64,000 nt of DNA from Amoebophrya sp. A120 (GCA_905178155.1 CAJINV010000014.1:1815984-1879983); one strand, 5' to 3'; counted from the first letter of the stretch, positions 21,762-34,208 are shown. A program made the numbers and translations. Notes: generated from the sequence alone by a model not told the origin.

Positions 21762-24700
21762 TTACCGCGGATAACTTCTTTTCTCGACTGAAGACGAGGA
21801 GTTACTGTGCTTGACAATCGCGATACTCAGAGAAAAACTGTGATACAGGAAAAAATTTGAAATTTTGATTCGCAGCAACGCTGCGGATACGGTTAAACTA
21901 TTTTGCATTTGGTCGACAGAGCGACATTGCAAAGTCGTCAGCTGGTTGCAGGCTCCGGACGACGAAAAGCGGCCCACCAAGATTGGGCAGACCTAAACCC
22001 GCCACACCATGGGGAATGAAATTGAATTTGCTACGGGTTATCGTATTTTTTGCATGACGCCAACGAAGGCGCTGAATTTTTCCGTCGAGTACTCCGGCGA
22101 GTACCTCGGTCGAGCTGCTGTATCACACTTTTACAATTTCACTAAGCGGAAGCTAACGCCGGTGCTATGGTGGTTTTGTGAAAGTGTGATACATCAGCGC
22201 AGTGTACTCGTGCGAGCACTACCGCGATGTGCTGTATCACAGTTTTCCAACCGGCCAAGTGTTGCGCTTCAGCTGTCTTCCAAAAGTGCTCACTTTGCAT
22301 CAAAAAAATGAGATATATTCGCTGGACTTGATTCCAGTCCCTGCCTAACGGTCGCCACCTCGACCACCTACTTACCTCCTCTGGCCGCCCATTGCGGCAT
22401 GTCTTTGACTGCAAGTCGTTGCGGCAACCGCACTCAAATACTGTTCGCCTCGGCGAGTCAAAATTTCAGATTTTTTTCTGTATCGCAGTTTTTCTCTCAG
22501 TACGCGATTATGTAGAAAAAGTCGGCGAATACCATGAAGTAGAAGGAAACGCGAAAGATCAGTCCGCTCTCCCAGCTGCCGTGGGGCACGTGCGCGTCAA
22601 ACAACACGGTCGAGAAATACCAGGCACCTAGGGCCGCGGCGACGTTTTTCACGGTGGCAATCATCGCAATCGAGCTGGCTCGGTGGTGTATCAGCTTTGG
22701 GTCGCAGGAGATCGCCTGGGTCAGAAACGCGAACCGCATCGAGCTCTGCCACCCCATAAGACAGGTGAACGCAGAAAAGACCATGTACAGCTTCGGCCCG
22801 CGATATGCGGCGGAAATCCATGTTCTTTCACTTTCAAGTTCATACTGCGCAATCCGTTGACTTTGATTATGCACGAAGAAGATATGTCTTTATGACTCAC
22901 TGATGCAACAGGCACCATAGACATGCACATGTGCATCAAAAAGCTTGCATTATCTTAGCGCACCATGGAAGTGAAAGAGTTCTTGGTGGAGCAGGTAGGG
23001 TGGATTTCACACAGCATACGACAACAGGAATGTGGGCGGAGAGGCTGTAAGAGCCCATGCACAAATATCCCAGATAACAGAACTGCTCACACCATGATCG
23101 CCCTCAATGTCAGTTTTCCCTTTTTGTGTTGCATAAAAAAAATGCAAAACACGGCCGCCCGTACTTCAATGCGCATATGGGCATCACAAACTTAGGGCGA
23201 GAGATGGTGAGCAAGGAGGTACTATCCATGTTGATAACAGTGTTTGAAACACCGATGCGACAATGAGCAGTTTCCCGAGCTTCTTGTACACATCTTGGCC
23301 TTCATCCTGTGCTCCTGCTTCTGCAGATAAAGGGCGCGCACTAGAAGAAGTAGCCGTGTGGAGGAGAGTATGTGTCGTGGAGTCGTTTCTATCTCTATCC
23401 AGAGGAATAAAATTTTCATCCCCATCAAGCAATAGCAACATCTATTTTCGCATCGCAAATACAGACACGCGCACGACTTCATGTTTTCCATGCCAAATAA
23501 TTCTAAATGCAAATGGGGGTAAAAAGAACAATTTTACTGTGGATAATTTTGCTCGAAGCGCTCCAGTTGGCCTTCTTGATCTAGATGCTGCTGGAAATCG
23601 AATTCCGTGCCGCCAATTTCTTGATTCTGGCTCCTGCTTCCGTTTGAACCGCTGTAGCTGCTCGCGCTACTTGTGGTTTGTCTCTCTCCACCACCACGAC
23701 CGACAGCGACATACCGCAACACGAAGGGTAGGAGCGACAAGCTGCAGACGTGCACCCAGCCAAGCTTCGCCCACAGCCGCTCCAACGCCCCGGGCGCCCA
23801 GTCCCAGACAGCGATGGTATAGGACGCCAAAACTTCCCACTTGCTCTCCGCGAGGTAGTAGAACAGAATCTGCACTGACCAAAGCCTAAGAAACGAGCTC
23901 TGCCGGCACAGCAGGAGATTTACCTTGAACGTTTCCCGAAACAGATTGTGAAGAAAAAGTAGCCGCGAGCGCCAACTATGCCAGTCGAACAGAGACGCCA
24001 AGTAGTGGTGGACGGCCTTTTCAATACTACCGCCCTTGTTCATCTGCGAGGTTGGCCCTGCTCCTCCAAAAAACGCTGAATGCAGATTGGTCTGCTGCTG
24101 AATTTTCGAGTCTTTTGTCGACCCGCGACCTCCGTTCATGTCAACGTCGCCGAAGGAGGCAGCTCCTCCTGCTGTGGCGTATGCAATGCAAAAGTATCGA
24201 GGTCGCACGTAGTAGGAATCACATGGCAAAAGTTATTTGTATAACGAAAATATGGATAATTTCCTACATGCAGATTCAAATAAAGAAAGGAGCTGCTCGG
24301 TCATGCGTGACTGGCCTGATTTATAAAGCGTACGGATGCGTCGCCTTGGCCTTTTGCACAGGATAATAATATTGTGTCCACTTCATTAACATCGTCCCAG
24401 TAGCTTGAGGACCTCCGTCTTTTCAGGAGCTCCTGCTCATCTTGGTTGCCATTCCGCTCGCGTTGCGTTGTGACCGCCTTGTGCAGTCCGAAAGAAGCGT
24501 TATCCCCGTGGCCTAGTGTCGTGGGGTGGTGGTGCTGTGTAGTGGCCGAGTTCGCTCCTGCTGTGGTGGATGACAAAGGTGAACCTGGCCGGGAACAAGA
24601 AGAAGTGGGGGAGCTACCACTGCTACCTCGACTTAGTCGCGGTGGCGACGGCGAGAGTTCTGCAGAATAACCATCGGCAGTAGTTGTCGTGGAAAATGAG

Positions 24701-27687
24701 GTTGACGCAGTAGAAGTTGCGGCTGCTGCTGCAGTTTCTGTACTTGCGCCAGCCGTTCTTCTGGGAGAGGACTCCCCCCAAGGTGCGTTTATTCCACTTC
24801 GTGCGGTGATTCGCTTTCGACAACACGAAGCCATCGTGCTTGTGGTGACGAGTTGCGGAAGTTTATACAAATTATACCGGTGGAAAGATGAACTTATACC
24901 GGCATTATGTGCAGCGGAAGTTGTAGAAAATGAGTCGTGAGGCGGGACATCATTTTCAACATTCGTCAGCCTACCGTCGTGGTCGACGAGGTTGTATTCT
25001 GACGACACAACCGAACGCATTTCGCCGCCAGCTGCCATGTTGTTCCCAACGTCATTTCTCGTCGTGTGAGCGGTCGTTGCGGCTGCAGCTGCGCTTCCCT
25101 TTCGTGGCTTCGTCTCCGGCAGAAACTTGCTTTGCCAGAGAAACACGACGAAGGCAATCAAGAAGCAGATAACGTAGACTTTTCCGAAATCCGAGGGCAG
25201 AAGGACGCCAATGGATTGTTCTTGCGCATGGTGCATCGACAACGCTGGAGATGCAGATGACACTGCATCTGCGCTACTTGTAGCTTCTTGTTGTGGCTGG
25301 TCCGTGTCATTCACTCTTGGTTCCAACCTGCTGGACAAGAACCTCGCTACGAGAAACTGAGCCACCGTGGTGCACAGCATGCTGGTGATGTCGAAAAAAG
25401 TGTTCATGGTCACCTGCAAATTCACGTCGTGTGCGCAGTATCCAGAGACAAATTCGTTTTCTTCCTTTGACCAGACACGACGGACGACGGAGAAAAAGCA
25501 CGACTCAAAATTCAGGCAACAGCTGTACGAGTTTTGCGTAGGGCTTGCTTGAAAAATATACGAGCAATTAAGATCAGAGAGCAGTCATGTTCATGTCAAC
25601 ACGTTGCACTGAAGATACAGGTTGTAATACGTCGTGCGTCGTGCTGGCACAATAACTACATATTGAAGCTCCATTGCCTCGCATACGGAAAGATCCATCA
25701 TGATATTGTGAATGGCGAAGCCGAGACAGTTGTAGGCCGGCGGATCCAGGAAAAAACACCCATCCACATCAACTTTTTACATGACAGGCACTGGACTTGA
25801 TGCGAGTTTTGCATGGCAAATTGGATGGGGATGGGTCTTTTTTTGTGGATACAGTGCACCGTGGAAAAAAACCGCGACGGGGACGAGAATGGAGTCGAGG
25901 TTATGAAAGCACCAGGATCGAAATCGACGATAGAAGTTGAAATAGCTTGCAATCTTTATGCACAAAACCGGTGGCACTTGGAAGCCCAGTTTCATCTAAG
26001 CGGCGCATGACAGATTTCGGTATTTAGCACATATATCTAGTCTGTCAGGCTGGTTTGGGAAAGAGAGCATCGTTTGTCATGCTACTTGAGCCAGTCTATC
26101 TCCAACCCCGAACAGGCTGACAATCGGACTGACTTGCCTGCCCTCCAATACAGGCAGTTTGGGCATTCGCATTGCATTTTATGCATTACAAATTTTGACT
26201 TCGACTTTGTCGATTTCGATTATGACACCCCCATACAGGTTCGGCCGGACATAGTGTTCGAAGAATCCGGTGAGCAGCCTGCTCGCGAACGGCGGCAGTG
26301 GGAAGATGATGTGACTCTCCACGGTGGCTGCGTCAATGTCTTCCAGCTTTTGCTGCTCTACTAGTACTTCTTGTTGGGGAACGACGAAGTTACTTTGCTG
26401 CAGCATCGTCGTCCCTCCTGCTGCGGAATCTTCGGGACTACCAATTTTTCCGCTAGAAAACGGCGAAGAAGTGGTCCAACTATGTCGATGCCCTTCTTGT
26501 TGAGCAAGACTTCCGACGTCGGGATCTGGCATGGGAAACAACGCGCTTGATGTTCGTCCCAGAGATCCTGCTGCCTTATCGTGTTGGAAGCCGAAGGCGA
26601 CGATCGAAAGCAAGAAGAAGTAGAGGATCAGCCCCAAACACGCGTAGTGCGTGATGTATTTGCGACCGTACATGTCCCCCAAGCAACCGAACACGGGCAG
26701 GCTAAATGCGTGTGCCAGGATCCGCACACAGTCCAACCGGCCCCCGCGCTGTTGCGCCTGCTCCACAACCTGGTCGTGGTCGTCACAGTAAAACGAGGCA
26801 CGCTGGTACTGCATGTTGGGGGGAGCAGCGGACGCTGTTGCAGTTTCTGCGCCTGTAGGATTTCTTGCGGCAGGAGGTTCCACTTCTGAGGCTTTTGATG
26901 TGCTGGTCTTGCTGCCCGTGGTCGTGCTTTGCGCGGTGGTACTGCTGAACAAGTAAGAACTACTGCTGGCGCCCCGCTCGCCCTCGACAACGAACAACTT
27001 CTCTTCGTCCTGCAGAGAGGTGGCTGAAGATGCGCTTTGTAGAAGATCTTCTCGTTTGGGCGGCGCTCCATCTTGTGCTGGACCGATTCCTTTAACGGCG
27101 CCGGTTGTGAAGAAGATGTCCTTAACATCATTTTTTCGCCGGTCGTGGGCCTCCTTCTCATTGGTTCGGTCCCGGGGATGCAGGAATTGCGTGGACGAGA
27201 ACCACTTCGCGACGTCTCCTGTGTGTTGCTCTTGATCTTGTCCACCTAGTGCCACTTGACCGATTTCCATCTTCGCGTCTTTTCGTTCCACCGCATTATT
27301 GCCATTGGTCTGCTCCTCCTCCTCCTTCGCAAGGGCAGCGGAAGTAGCTCCTGAAGTTCCTTCGTTCGCAGCATCACTGCTCTGCGGTAGTTCATCCGAA
27401 ACATCACCTGCACGACCACGAGGACTCATACCTGCCTCGCGCTCCTGCGGCAGCTGGAGCAGAGATGGTGGAGACGCAGTTGTGGTTATTTTCGAGCTGG
27501 AGGCGCCCGTATCAAAAACCGGCGTTGGCGAAAAGAGCGACGACTCCGAGTTTCTCGTAGTTGTCGTGTCACACACGACCAAGCTGCGCAAAAAGGGCAC
27601 AAACAAGGAACGCTCCAGCTGGGAGAGCGCCGTCTGACCCAGGAGGTGCACCCCAAGCAGGGCCCACGTGCCTGGCGGGACTCTCAT
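21762..27687 (-). CDS. MFS-type membrane transporter, many introns
   Basis: A major-facilitator-like protein. The N-terminal exon (27687-26236) begins MRVPPGTWALLGVHLLGQTA. After a long hydrophilic insert it has the loop 2-3 signature GDMYGRK, followed by a membrane segment (CLGLILYFFLLSIVAFGF). Later exons carry GKVYVICFLIAFVVFLWQSK followed by LPETKP, matching the usual end of helix 6. Further helices are LYMVFSAFTCLMGW and VSFYFMVFADFFYIIAIV. The protein ends SSSVEKRSYPR at 21762. Elements at 21824, 22824, 23417, 24180 and 25902 excise in frame. The joins between about 25.4 and 25.85 kb are unresolved. The long Ser/Thr/Gln-rich loops (24.4-25.2 and 26.3-27.5 kb) are far larger than usual for the family. 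Substrate cannot be told. Confidence 0.7.
21824..22502. mobile_element. Large introner element, TAC...GTA ends
   Basis: 679 bp with inverted ends of about 50 bp (AGAGAAAAACTG, then a T-rich stretch). Direct repeat CGCGA exact. It contains a smaller internal inverted repeat (TATCACACTTTTACAA with its complement, about 22120-22190). Removal joins DFFYIIA to IVKHSNSSS in frame. Confidence 0.8.
22824..23225. mobile_element. Candidate introner element, atypical ends
   Basis: 402 bp between two copies of CCATGT. Ends are not TAT/ATA and inverted repeats are not clear. Removal joins LLSTW to ISAAYRGPK in frame. Confidence 0.5.
23417..23545. mobile_element. Introner element, F4-like right end
   Basis: 129 bp, CAT...ATA, direct repeat ATTTT exact. 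Removal joins ERFEQN to FIPLDRDR in frame. Confidence 0.75.
24180..24365. mobile_element. F1 introner element without matching repeats
   Basis: 186 bp, TATGCAATGCAAAAGTATCG at left and TTTTGCACAGGATA at right. Flanks TGGCG/ATAAT do not match. Removing element plus five bases still joins in frame (TILS to AGGAASFG). Confidence 0.7.
25743..25851. mobile_element. F4 introner element, degraded
   Basis: 109 bp, CCAGGAAAAAACACCCATCC at left, GGATGGGTCTTTTTTTGTGG at right. Flanking repeat weak. Confidence 0.65.
25902..26235. mobile_element. F5 introner element
   Basis: 334 bp, diverged member (GAAAGCACCAGGATCGAAAT). Direct repeat GAGGT/CAGGT. Removal joins YVRPNL to DSILVPVA in frame. Confidence 0.8.
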
Positions 27688-29660
27688 GATAGTCGTAGCG
27701 TTTTTTAGCTGTACTATCCACAGAATGGCGGGAGGGCAGCAGGTGTGGACTTTAAAGATCCGTACCAGCAGTTTTCTTCAGACTAGTACACGGCAAGACG
27801 CTAGTACAACACCCGGTTGGGCTTATTTGCGAGGTTGTGTCGCGACCACTCCACATCGGAGATGCGGTGACGAAGGTGTTGACGCACCACACTTGAGAGA
27901 AGAGATGAATGCTTGCGTTCTGTAAGTATCTATATAACTCTCGTCGTTCAGGAGCAGGCTCGTCGCGCTCCTGCTGAGCTGCGAGATCATTTTGGAGGTG
28001 CCCTCGTTTTCCCCACCTCTCGTCGTCGCTCCAGTTGTACATACAGATATAAGGGGGCTCCTGCTCAAGAACTCCAGGAGGTGCTCGGTGTAGTACAAGT
28101 ACGTACCCGCCTGTCTAGCTTCTATCGCACGTACTCAAAGTTATGATCTTCGGGGAAATACATCATACTTATTCGTATTCCCACAGCTTCTATCTTCGAG
28201 GAAGACGATGCTGTTCATTTGTAAAAATAAATTCGTTGATCTTCATTCTTCGTGCTCTACTTCGATAGCCGAGGCCGACGACGAACACTTTTCGCTTGTC
28301 AAATTACGCAGGCACGAGTCTGAGACCGATAGTGCACTGCTCACTTATTTTTGAATTTTCATGATGGCAGCGTTAGCGTGTGGTTTCATTTGAATCGCTC
28401 CGGGGAGCGTCGCAAAAGAAATTGATTTATCCCACGGTTTTTCGATGCTGTCGGCCGCCAGCTGCGGGCTTGCGACTGCCTGCATCGTGCATTCTGCCTT
28501 CTCGTGAAGGAAGATGCTGCTGCTTGTAATTCCGATCTGAGGAGCACAAACACGACACTACAGAAAAATGATTTCTACCGACGGGCGGCTGCGGGCTAGT
28601 TCTCCAATCTGGAGTCTAGAGTACCTTTGTCGATCTCGGTATCGTGCTATGGTGCTCTGGTGGTGCTGTGTGTGCAATAAATGAATTGGGGAGGACGTTG
28701 TCGATGCTACATAGTTCCATCAAATAGAAACAAATAAGATGAGGTTGCTGTACAACAATACTACTTCTAAAGGAGGTACTCGCTCCTCTGCTTCTTCTTC
28801 TTTTTCTTAAAGATACGGTCAACATTATTTAGTGTTGCAAGCGATCGAGTAATTTCACTATGAGCTGCAGCCTGCAGGAGTACTTACTCACGTGAATAAA
28901 CTACACACGGCACTTCATTCTTTCAAACTACTCTCGATGCTCAACACCAAAGCGAACGCCCCCGTTTTGCCTGGTTGTAGGTAAAAGCTCCTTCTTTTTC
29001 GAGCTTCCTTCTAAAAGTCATACGCCTCAACTGATTTGTGGCCGACCCTTTGCAGTAGTGTGCGGCGCGGCGCAGCCCGACATGGTCGTGAATGCTGGGG
29101 TGTTGTATCCTGTCTCGCACCCTCCGTAACCATTACCATTGTAGCCACCACTATATCTTCGTAAGCATTGAACATTAGCATTCGCATTGATCCTGATCCT
29201 GCGGGCTCCGTAATCAAACAAGATCATAAGTTTCAATATGAATATGTAGCCGTGCAGCCAATAATTTTGCAGTGGTTCCTGGAATTGCATCTCGTGCACA
29301 TAGGAGTACTACTTTCAACTACTTTTGGAAAAAAATCTTGGAATATTTATAAAATTTGTCATGAATCATACAGAAAGAAGACGAAGTGCCTTGCAAAGCA
29401 GTTAGTGTGACTTAGAATTTTTTCGATTTCGCTCACTCGCTAAATTCTGCGTTGTCCCGTCTCCGCCTTAGCGTCTCCGTTATCTCGTCCCCGCAGCGTC
29501 TTTTGAAAGTGAGCAAATCTCAATCCGGCACCTAATGAGATTCAAGGGCAGAAAAAAAACGCGAACGGCAGTCCTCGATATAAGGACTGTCTAAGGCTGA
29601 ACGCCGGGCAGATTTCAATAATCATATCGTCTCCGCGGATCTAGTACGCTCGGTCTCGTT
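27688..29660. other. Intergenic, no supported gene
   Basis: Short frames only, on both strands. Base composition is A/T-richer than the coding DNA. No element with matched repeats was found. Confidence 0.5.
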
Positions 29661-29732
29661 GGCGGAGTGAAGCTTATGTCCCGGATTGGCGGAGTGAAGC
29701 TTGGCGGAGTGAAGCTTGGCGGAGTGAAGCTT
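29661..29732. repeat. 15-bp tandem repeat (GGCGGAGTGAAGCTT)
   Basis: One copy at 29661-29675, a 12-bp spacer, then three perfect copies in tandem at 29688-29732. A copy of ATGTC(C/G)GG follows both the first and the last unit. Confidence 0.95.
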
Positions 29733-30285
29733 ATGTCGGGTGAGCTCAAGAAGGAAAAACTTTTGTCCTCAAATTCGATCCTCCCGCGCTGGAAAACCTC
29801 GCCCGCATAGGAGTCTGTCACATCGACTATTGCAAGACAAAATTCCCCCTCCCCATACTCAAAAGAGGATTTGTGACGTGCGACCGTTTGTATGTTTATT
29901 TAAGTACACAAGTTCAAGTCCTCAGCTCTCTCTTCCATCAAGGGACCACTGAAGGCGCGTTTTATTTTCTAGGGCTGCTCAGGCTTCTAGAACGCCAGCA
30001 GCCCTTGCCCTTCAGCATGATAGACGCTTCTAGTTCTAGTGCTAGTGCTGTACTAGGTTAAGACGCATATACAGATTGGTTGTGCACCGCCACTGCTTCG
30101 TGTCGCTCTTGCTTGCCCAATATGCAAGAGACTTTGCATACACTTACACGAATAAGCATCACAAATCTCGTTTTTTGTGGATTTTCAACCTGGCGAGTGG
30201 GGATTTTTTCCCATGATATCGACTTTTGCTGCCAAATTCAATCGACCTGTGTAGTGCCTCCACGAAGTGTAGTTGCCCTGCCCCA

Positions 30286-30628
30286 TATGAGGGTGCACAA
30301 CTCTCCCCTCGTCACCTCATTTGTCATGCCAAGCGCAAAAAATAGTGCCGTTTCCGTTTGTCATTTGACAACGTTCGCATGACAAGTTTCGGGAGCCCGA
30401 AGGAAACTAAAAAGAGCACATGATCGCGGCCCCACGACATATGGATGAGACACTCTATATGTGTATAATCTGATATGCAAATCAAGCTGCTGCAGCTGCA
30501 GCGGAGTTGGTATTGCTATTGCTAAGCAATAGCAATACCAACTCCGCTGCATGAACAGCAAGACAAGCAGCTTGTCTTGCGGTCCATGCAATACAAATGA
30601 GTGGGGGCGGGAGTTGTGCAATCTCATA
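30286..30628. mobile_element. F3 introner element outside any recognised gene
   Basis: 343 bp, TATGAGGGTGCACAACTC at left and GAGTTGTGCAATCTCATA at right. Flanks CCCCA/GTCAG do not match. It carries the 30498-30550 palindrome. It may be an intron of an unrecognised gene or a free copy. Confidence 0.7.
30498..30550. repeat. 53-bp near-perfect palindrome
   Basis: Arms of 26 bp, GCAGCGGAGTTGGTATTGCT then ATTGCT, meet their exact complement with a one-base centre. It lies inside the F3 copy and probably results from a secondary insertion or fold-back duplication. Confidence 0.95.
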
Positions 30629-30954
30629 GTCAGGGAAACGATGGAGGACAGTGATTTCCGTGCTAAGCACACACAGACTCCGATCCTCGGAATTGTGCAG
30701 CAACAGAAACTTAAGCGAAACTCTCGGCAGTCTAGGGACACTACTGCGGAGCCACGGTACTGTCTGCACACTGCTCATCGTGAGCTTGAGAATGTTCCAT
30801 TCTATGCAGAGGAAGTCTTTGTTGATTTTCTTGCGAAGTGGTGCTGCAGCTGATGGTCGCATTCCAAAAAAAAAAGGCTTTGCGTGGCTTCATCACCACA
30901 TCTAGCAAATGCCGCACTTAAGTACTAACTTAAACAACGGAAAGAAAAGGTGGC

Positions 30955-31870
30955 GAGAGCCCGCCATGGACTTGGTCGACAGGGTTTGTTTCTTGTACTT
31001 AGGACTTGGTCGACAGGGTTTGCTTGAACCAATCCACGCGGCGCGCGCCGCGTGGGGGTAAATGCGAATACTCTTCAGAGGAGGTCTTAAGTGAGACGTG
31101 AAGATCAGAGTCAAGCTGTCCACTTGACCTAAAGGTAGAATCTCCAAGCTCGGCTTTTATTTCTCCCTAGTGAGGTTGTTGCCTTTGGCTGCTCTCGGAG
31201 GAGCTAAAAACAGAAAAACAAAAAGCCAACAGACCGGCTAAAAACAAAAGCCAAAAGTCCGGCTTTTGCTGTCCAAAAACGAACAGCTTCTGGCTTTATT
31301 TTAGACCTAGAATTCAAGAAAGCGGCTTTTTCGTCACAGAAGTGGCTATTTTTCGTTTGTCCGGAATTGGCCAGAAGCAGCCAAAAGGTGGCCTCTTTTG
31401 GCCATGCTGGTACGTCGTGGCTTGGCGCAACCTTCAGAAGACCTTTAGAAGGTTTCTTGACCTGTTGTAAAGGCCTTCAAAAATGCAATATTTGATGGAG
31501 GCACTGCCTCTGCTACAAAAGTAGCAATATTTGGCAGTCGCAACCTTCAGAAGACCTTCAGAAGGTTTGATCGGAAGCAACCTTCAGAAGGTTTGATCAG
31601 AAATCGCAATCTTCAGAGGACCTTCTTTTTTGATCAAAAGTGTCATTTTTGATTTTCAATCTTCAGAAGGTTTTGAAAGTCCGACCTTCAGAAGGTTCAA
31701 AACTTTAAGAAGGTCAAAAAGTGAGCACCACCTGCCAAACCTTCAAAAGGTTTTTTGGATCAAAAACCTTCTGAACACGCTGCAGAGAGGACATCCTCTG
31801 GCTCTGAAGGTTCAGAGAGCCCGCCATGGATTTGGTCGACCGGGTTTCTTTCTTGTACTCAATACACAGC
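30955..31870. repeat. Three spaced copies of a GGTCGAC-containing motif
   Basis: GAGCCCGCCATGGACTTGGT at about 30958 and GAGCCCGCCATGGATTTGGT at about 31819 continue into similar TTTCTTGTACT tracts. A shorter copy (GGACTTGGTCGACAGGGTTT) starts near 31002. The two outer copies bracket about 0.85 kb. Confidence 0.8.
31431..31800. repeat. Cluster of CCTTCAGAAGG short palindromes
   Basis: At least eight degenerate copies of AACCTTCAGAAG or AGAAGGTTTGATC, in both orientations. Many pair as a perfect AACCTTC/GAAGGTT palindrome. No reading frame is open through the cluster. Confidence 0.85.
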
Positions 31871-32009
31871 GCCAGAAGCTGCACAAGCGTCCTCGCCGGT
31901 CTCGCGAAATAATAGCAATACAAAATATCATGACACAGGAAACTGGAGAGACAATGTAGCCACTCATCTGCTCGAACTCTTGCAACCACTCGAGGTGAAA
32001 ACCAACAAG

Positions 32010-32591
32010 TTACAACGAAATCCCGTGCATACAGGTGGGCGGGTAAGAAACAAGTCGGTCAGCAACGAAACGGTCCGTGCCCTTGGCAGAAAAAAAATCG
32101 AACGGCAGCGGAAGTCTTTCGCCAGGCCGACCCACGAGACGTTTCTCCAACTCCACCCCCAGAAGCATGCTATTTGAGTCTAGTTTGTCCGCAGTGAGCT
32201 CTTCGAAATCTGCGAGTACGGACTCTTCATTTCCGGTTTGTGGAGCCTGCGTGTGGCGCGGACCCAGGTCGAGCAAGAGCCTCCGAAAGCGTCCGTTCTG
32301 ACGTACAAGCGTATCCCAAACGAAGCCCGCGAATTCTTTGGCACTATCAACCTGGCCCGGCTCAGAAAACAGCGTCCCATCTCTGAAAGAAGCCACCGGG
32401 CTCGTGTCTGACAGTCGGCCCAACGCCGCAGCGATGCCCGTTTCCATGGCTGGGAATCTCTCCGCATGGTTGGCAGCGAAGTATCTATTCCTTCGCTTTC
32501 CGCAGCGCGTTGCTCTGCAAGAATCCGCCACGTCCGAGGCCCGCATCCGAAAAAATTCTTGCTTGGAGCCCAGGATCGCTCTCTTGGGCAA
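32010..32591 (-). CDS. Possible coding region, unknown, up to 193 aa
   Basis: Not recognised and only weakly supported. The frame has protein-like composition (VWDTLVRQNGRFRRLLLDLG, LADFEELTADKLDSNSMLLG). A second minus-strand frame over the same bases also reads partly like protein and starts with a possible signal peptide (MCLSLLLLLDNLVSC at 32692). It may be one gene with an unseen splice, or non-coding. Confidence 0.3.
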   Translation of the reverse strand: MPKRAILGSKQEFFRMRASDVADSCRATRCGKRRNRYFAANHAERFPAMETGIAAALGRLSDTSPVASFRDGTLFSEPGQVDSAKEFAGFVWDTLVRQNGRFRRLLLDLGPRHTQAPQTGNEESVLADFEELTADKLDSNSMLLGVELEKRLVGRPGERLPLPFDFFSAKGTDRFVADRLVSYPPTCMHGISL

Positions 32592-32592
32592 A

Positions 32593-33543
32593 CTTGTTCC
32601 ACGCTGGCATGTTCAGTTCCTTGAGCGCCGCACTTCGACTCCGCGTCGCATGACACAAGATTGTCGAGAAGCAGGAGGAGAGACAAACACACACGCGGAT
32701 GAAGAAAAAGATCGAGATCGAGGAACTCTTGTTCCTCCTGCTGTCTGGTGGAGTCAAAGTAGAAACGGGCGACATCATTTTTTTCAGGAATATAAACAGC
32801 AACTAAATGGAAGCTAGGTCCAACGTGTGTAAGAAGATGGTTTTGTTGTTTTTGCTTTGTTTTCTATACCGAAGCTGAGGCTGAGAACTTGTTGCGTATC
32901 GCAATGTACGTGGCCGTGATTTGTGCTAAACTTGGGCTACTGCGATAGTTGTTTGCTTGTTTTGGATGGTCACTCACGTGGAACCTCTTGAAAGTTTTTG
33001 AAAGTTTTTTTGCTTTCTGTTTCTCCTCACGCGGCTAGCGCTACTTCAATAAAAAGACAAGCAAAGCAAACAACTACTTGTGGCTTGGACCCTATAGAAA
33101 AGATTTTTTGCTGGAGGATGGCTACACCTACACGAACCTTGGGAAAAGGTAAAAAGTTGGTGCTGTTGGTGTTGAAAAGATAAATGATTCGAATTTATTC
33201 GAATAATAAAAATATACAGCTGCGATAATTCAAGACACGTACTTAAAAGTTGTTCTGTACTGCTAGCAAGTGGGCGTGGAAAGAGCAGGGTGGGTTCCTG
33301 TTTGATTCACTAGCATGGAATTGCACTTCTTTATGTAGACTAAGAGACGTCGCGCCACAACTACAAGCGCAAGTCGCTTTGATGGTGATTTACATAGCCT
33401 TCGGGTCTCTATAACAACAAACATTTTCTGAATGATGATGATCTTGCTTCAAAACCGATGACTACCTCCGTTCGATCTCCTCTCGTTTAAAATCGAAACA
33501 CACAGATGCGCTGTAGATCCATTCTTGTGAAGACGTTTCGGCT
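32593..33543. other. Intergenic, no supported gene
   Basis: Nothing recognisable beyond short random frames. Confidence 0.5.
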
Positions 33544-33992
33544 TTGATGCCAGCAGCTCAATATGCAATTAGACCGATGGAACTTTTACTTGTACTTTCA
33601 CCCTTTCCTGAAGATCCATCTGCATCTTCTGAATTTCAGCTGCGTCCGTTATTCAGCGAAAAAAAATACCATGACTATGACCGACATCGTTTCTTCTGCA
33701 GCATAGGCGGCGAGATTTCCGAAGATCGAGAAACATCAGACGTGTCGATTTTGCGAAGATCAAAAAGGAGATTACCGATGATGATCTCGTGCCAACAGGC
33801 CACAGTGACTCGCAACTTCCAGCAGAACAGAGACGAGGGTTTTGCAGAGAAGGTCGACTCTTTGTCGAAGGTATGACTCGTTCTCTACACGCCGAAGTTG
33901 CGTCTAGTACGGCTATATTTGTAAAGGAAAAAAGTACAGCACCTAGAAGATCTACAGGAGTGGGACGAAAAACTACTGAAACAGAAACTTAG
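33544..33992 (+). CDS. Possible plus-strand gene, unknown
   Basis: Not recognised. One frame opens MMPAAQYAIRPMELLLVLSP and gives ISEDRETSDVSILRRSKRRL. A second frame is open from about 33712 to the TAG near 33992 and looks better (VDFAKIKKEITDDDLVPTGH, then EGMTRSLHAEVASSTAIF). The switch suggests an unresolved splice or a frameshift. If real, this would be the only plus-strand gene in the window. Confidence 0.3.
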
Positions 33993-34208
33993 GAACTGCA
34001 ATCGATTTCGGTCCTCATAATCGTAAAGCCGCGCTAGTATCAATTAAATTGCATGATCAGCAATATTAAACCTGCTCTTTTCTGCTGCCTGCTGTGGTCG
34101 TGGTCCTGATTTAAGTACATAGTTTGGAAATATTTTATTCGGATTTCCTTTTGTTCATGGTCTGATTCCGATCTCACTCGTCTGGACAGATCGGGTGGTG
34201 AAACCGCT

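Larger units (their letters stand above)
30629..32009. other. Gene-poor, repeat-rich stretch
   Basis: Apart from the repeats listed separately I see no supported gene. Confidence 0.5.
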
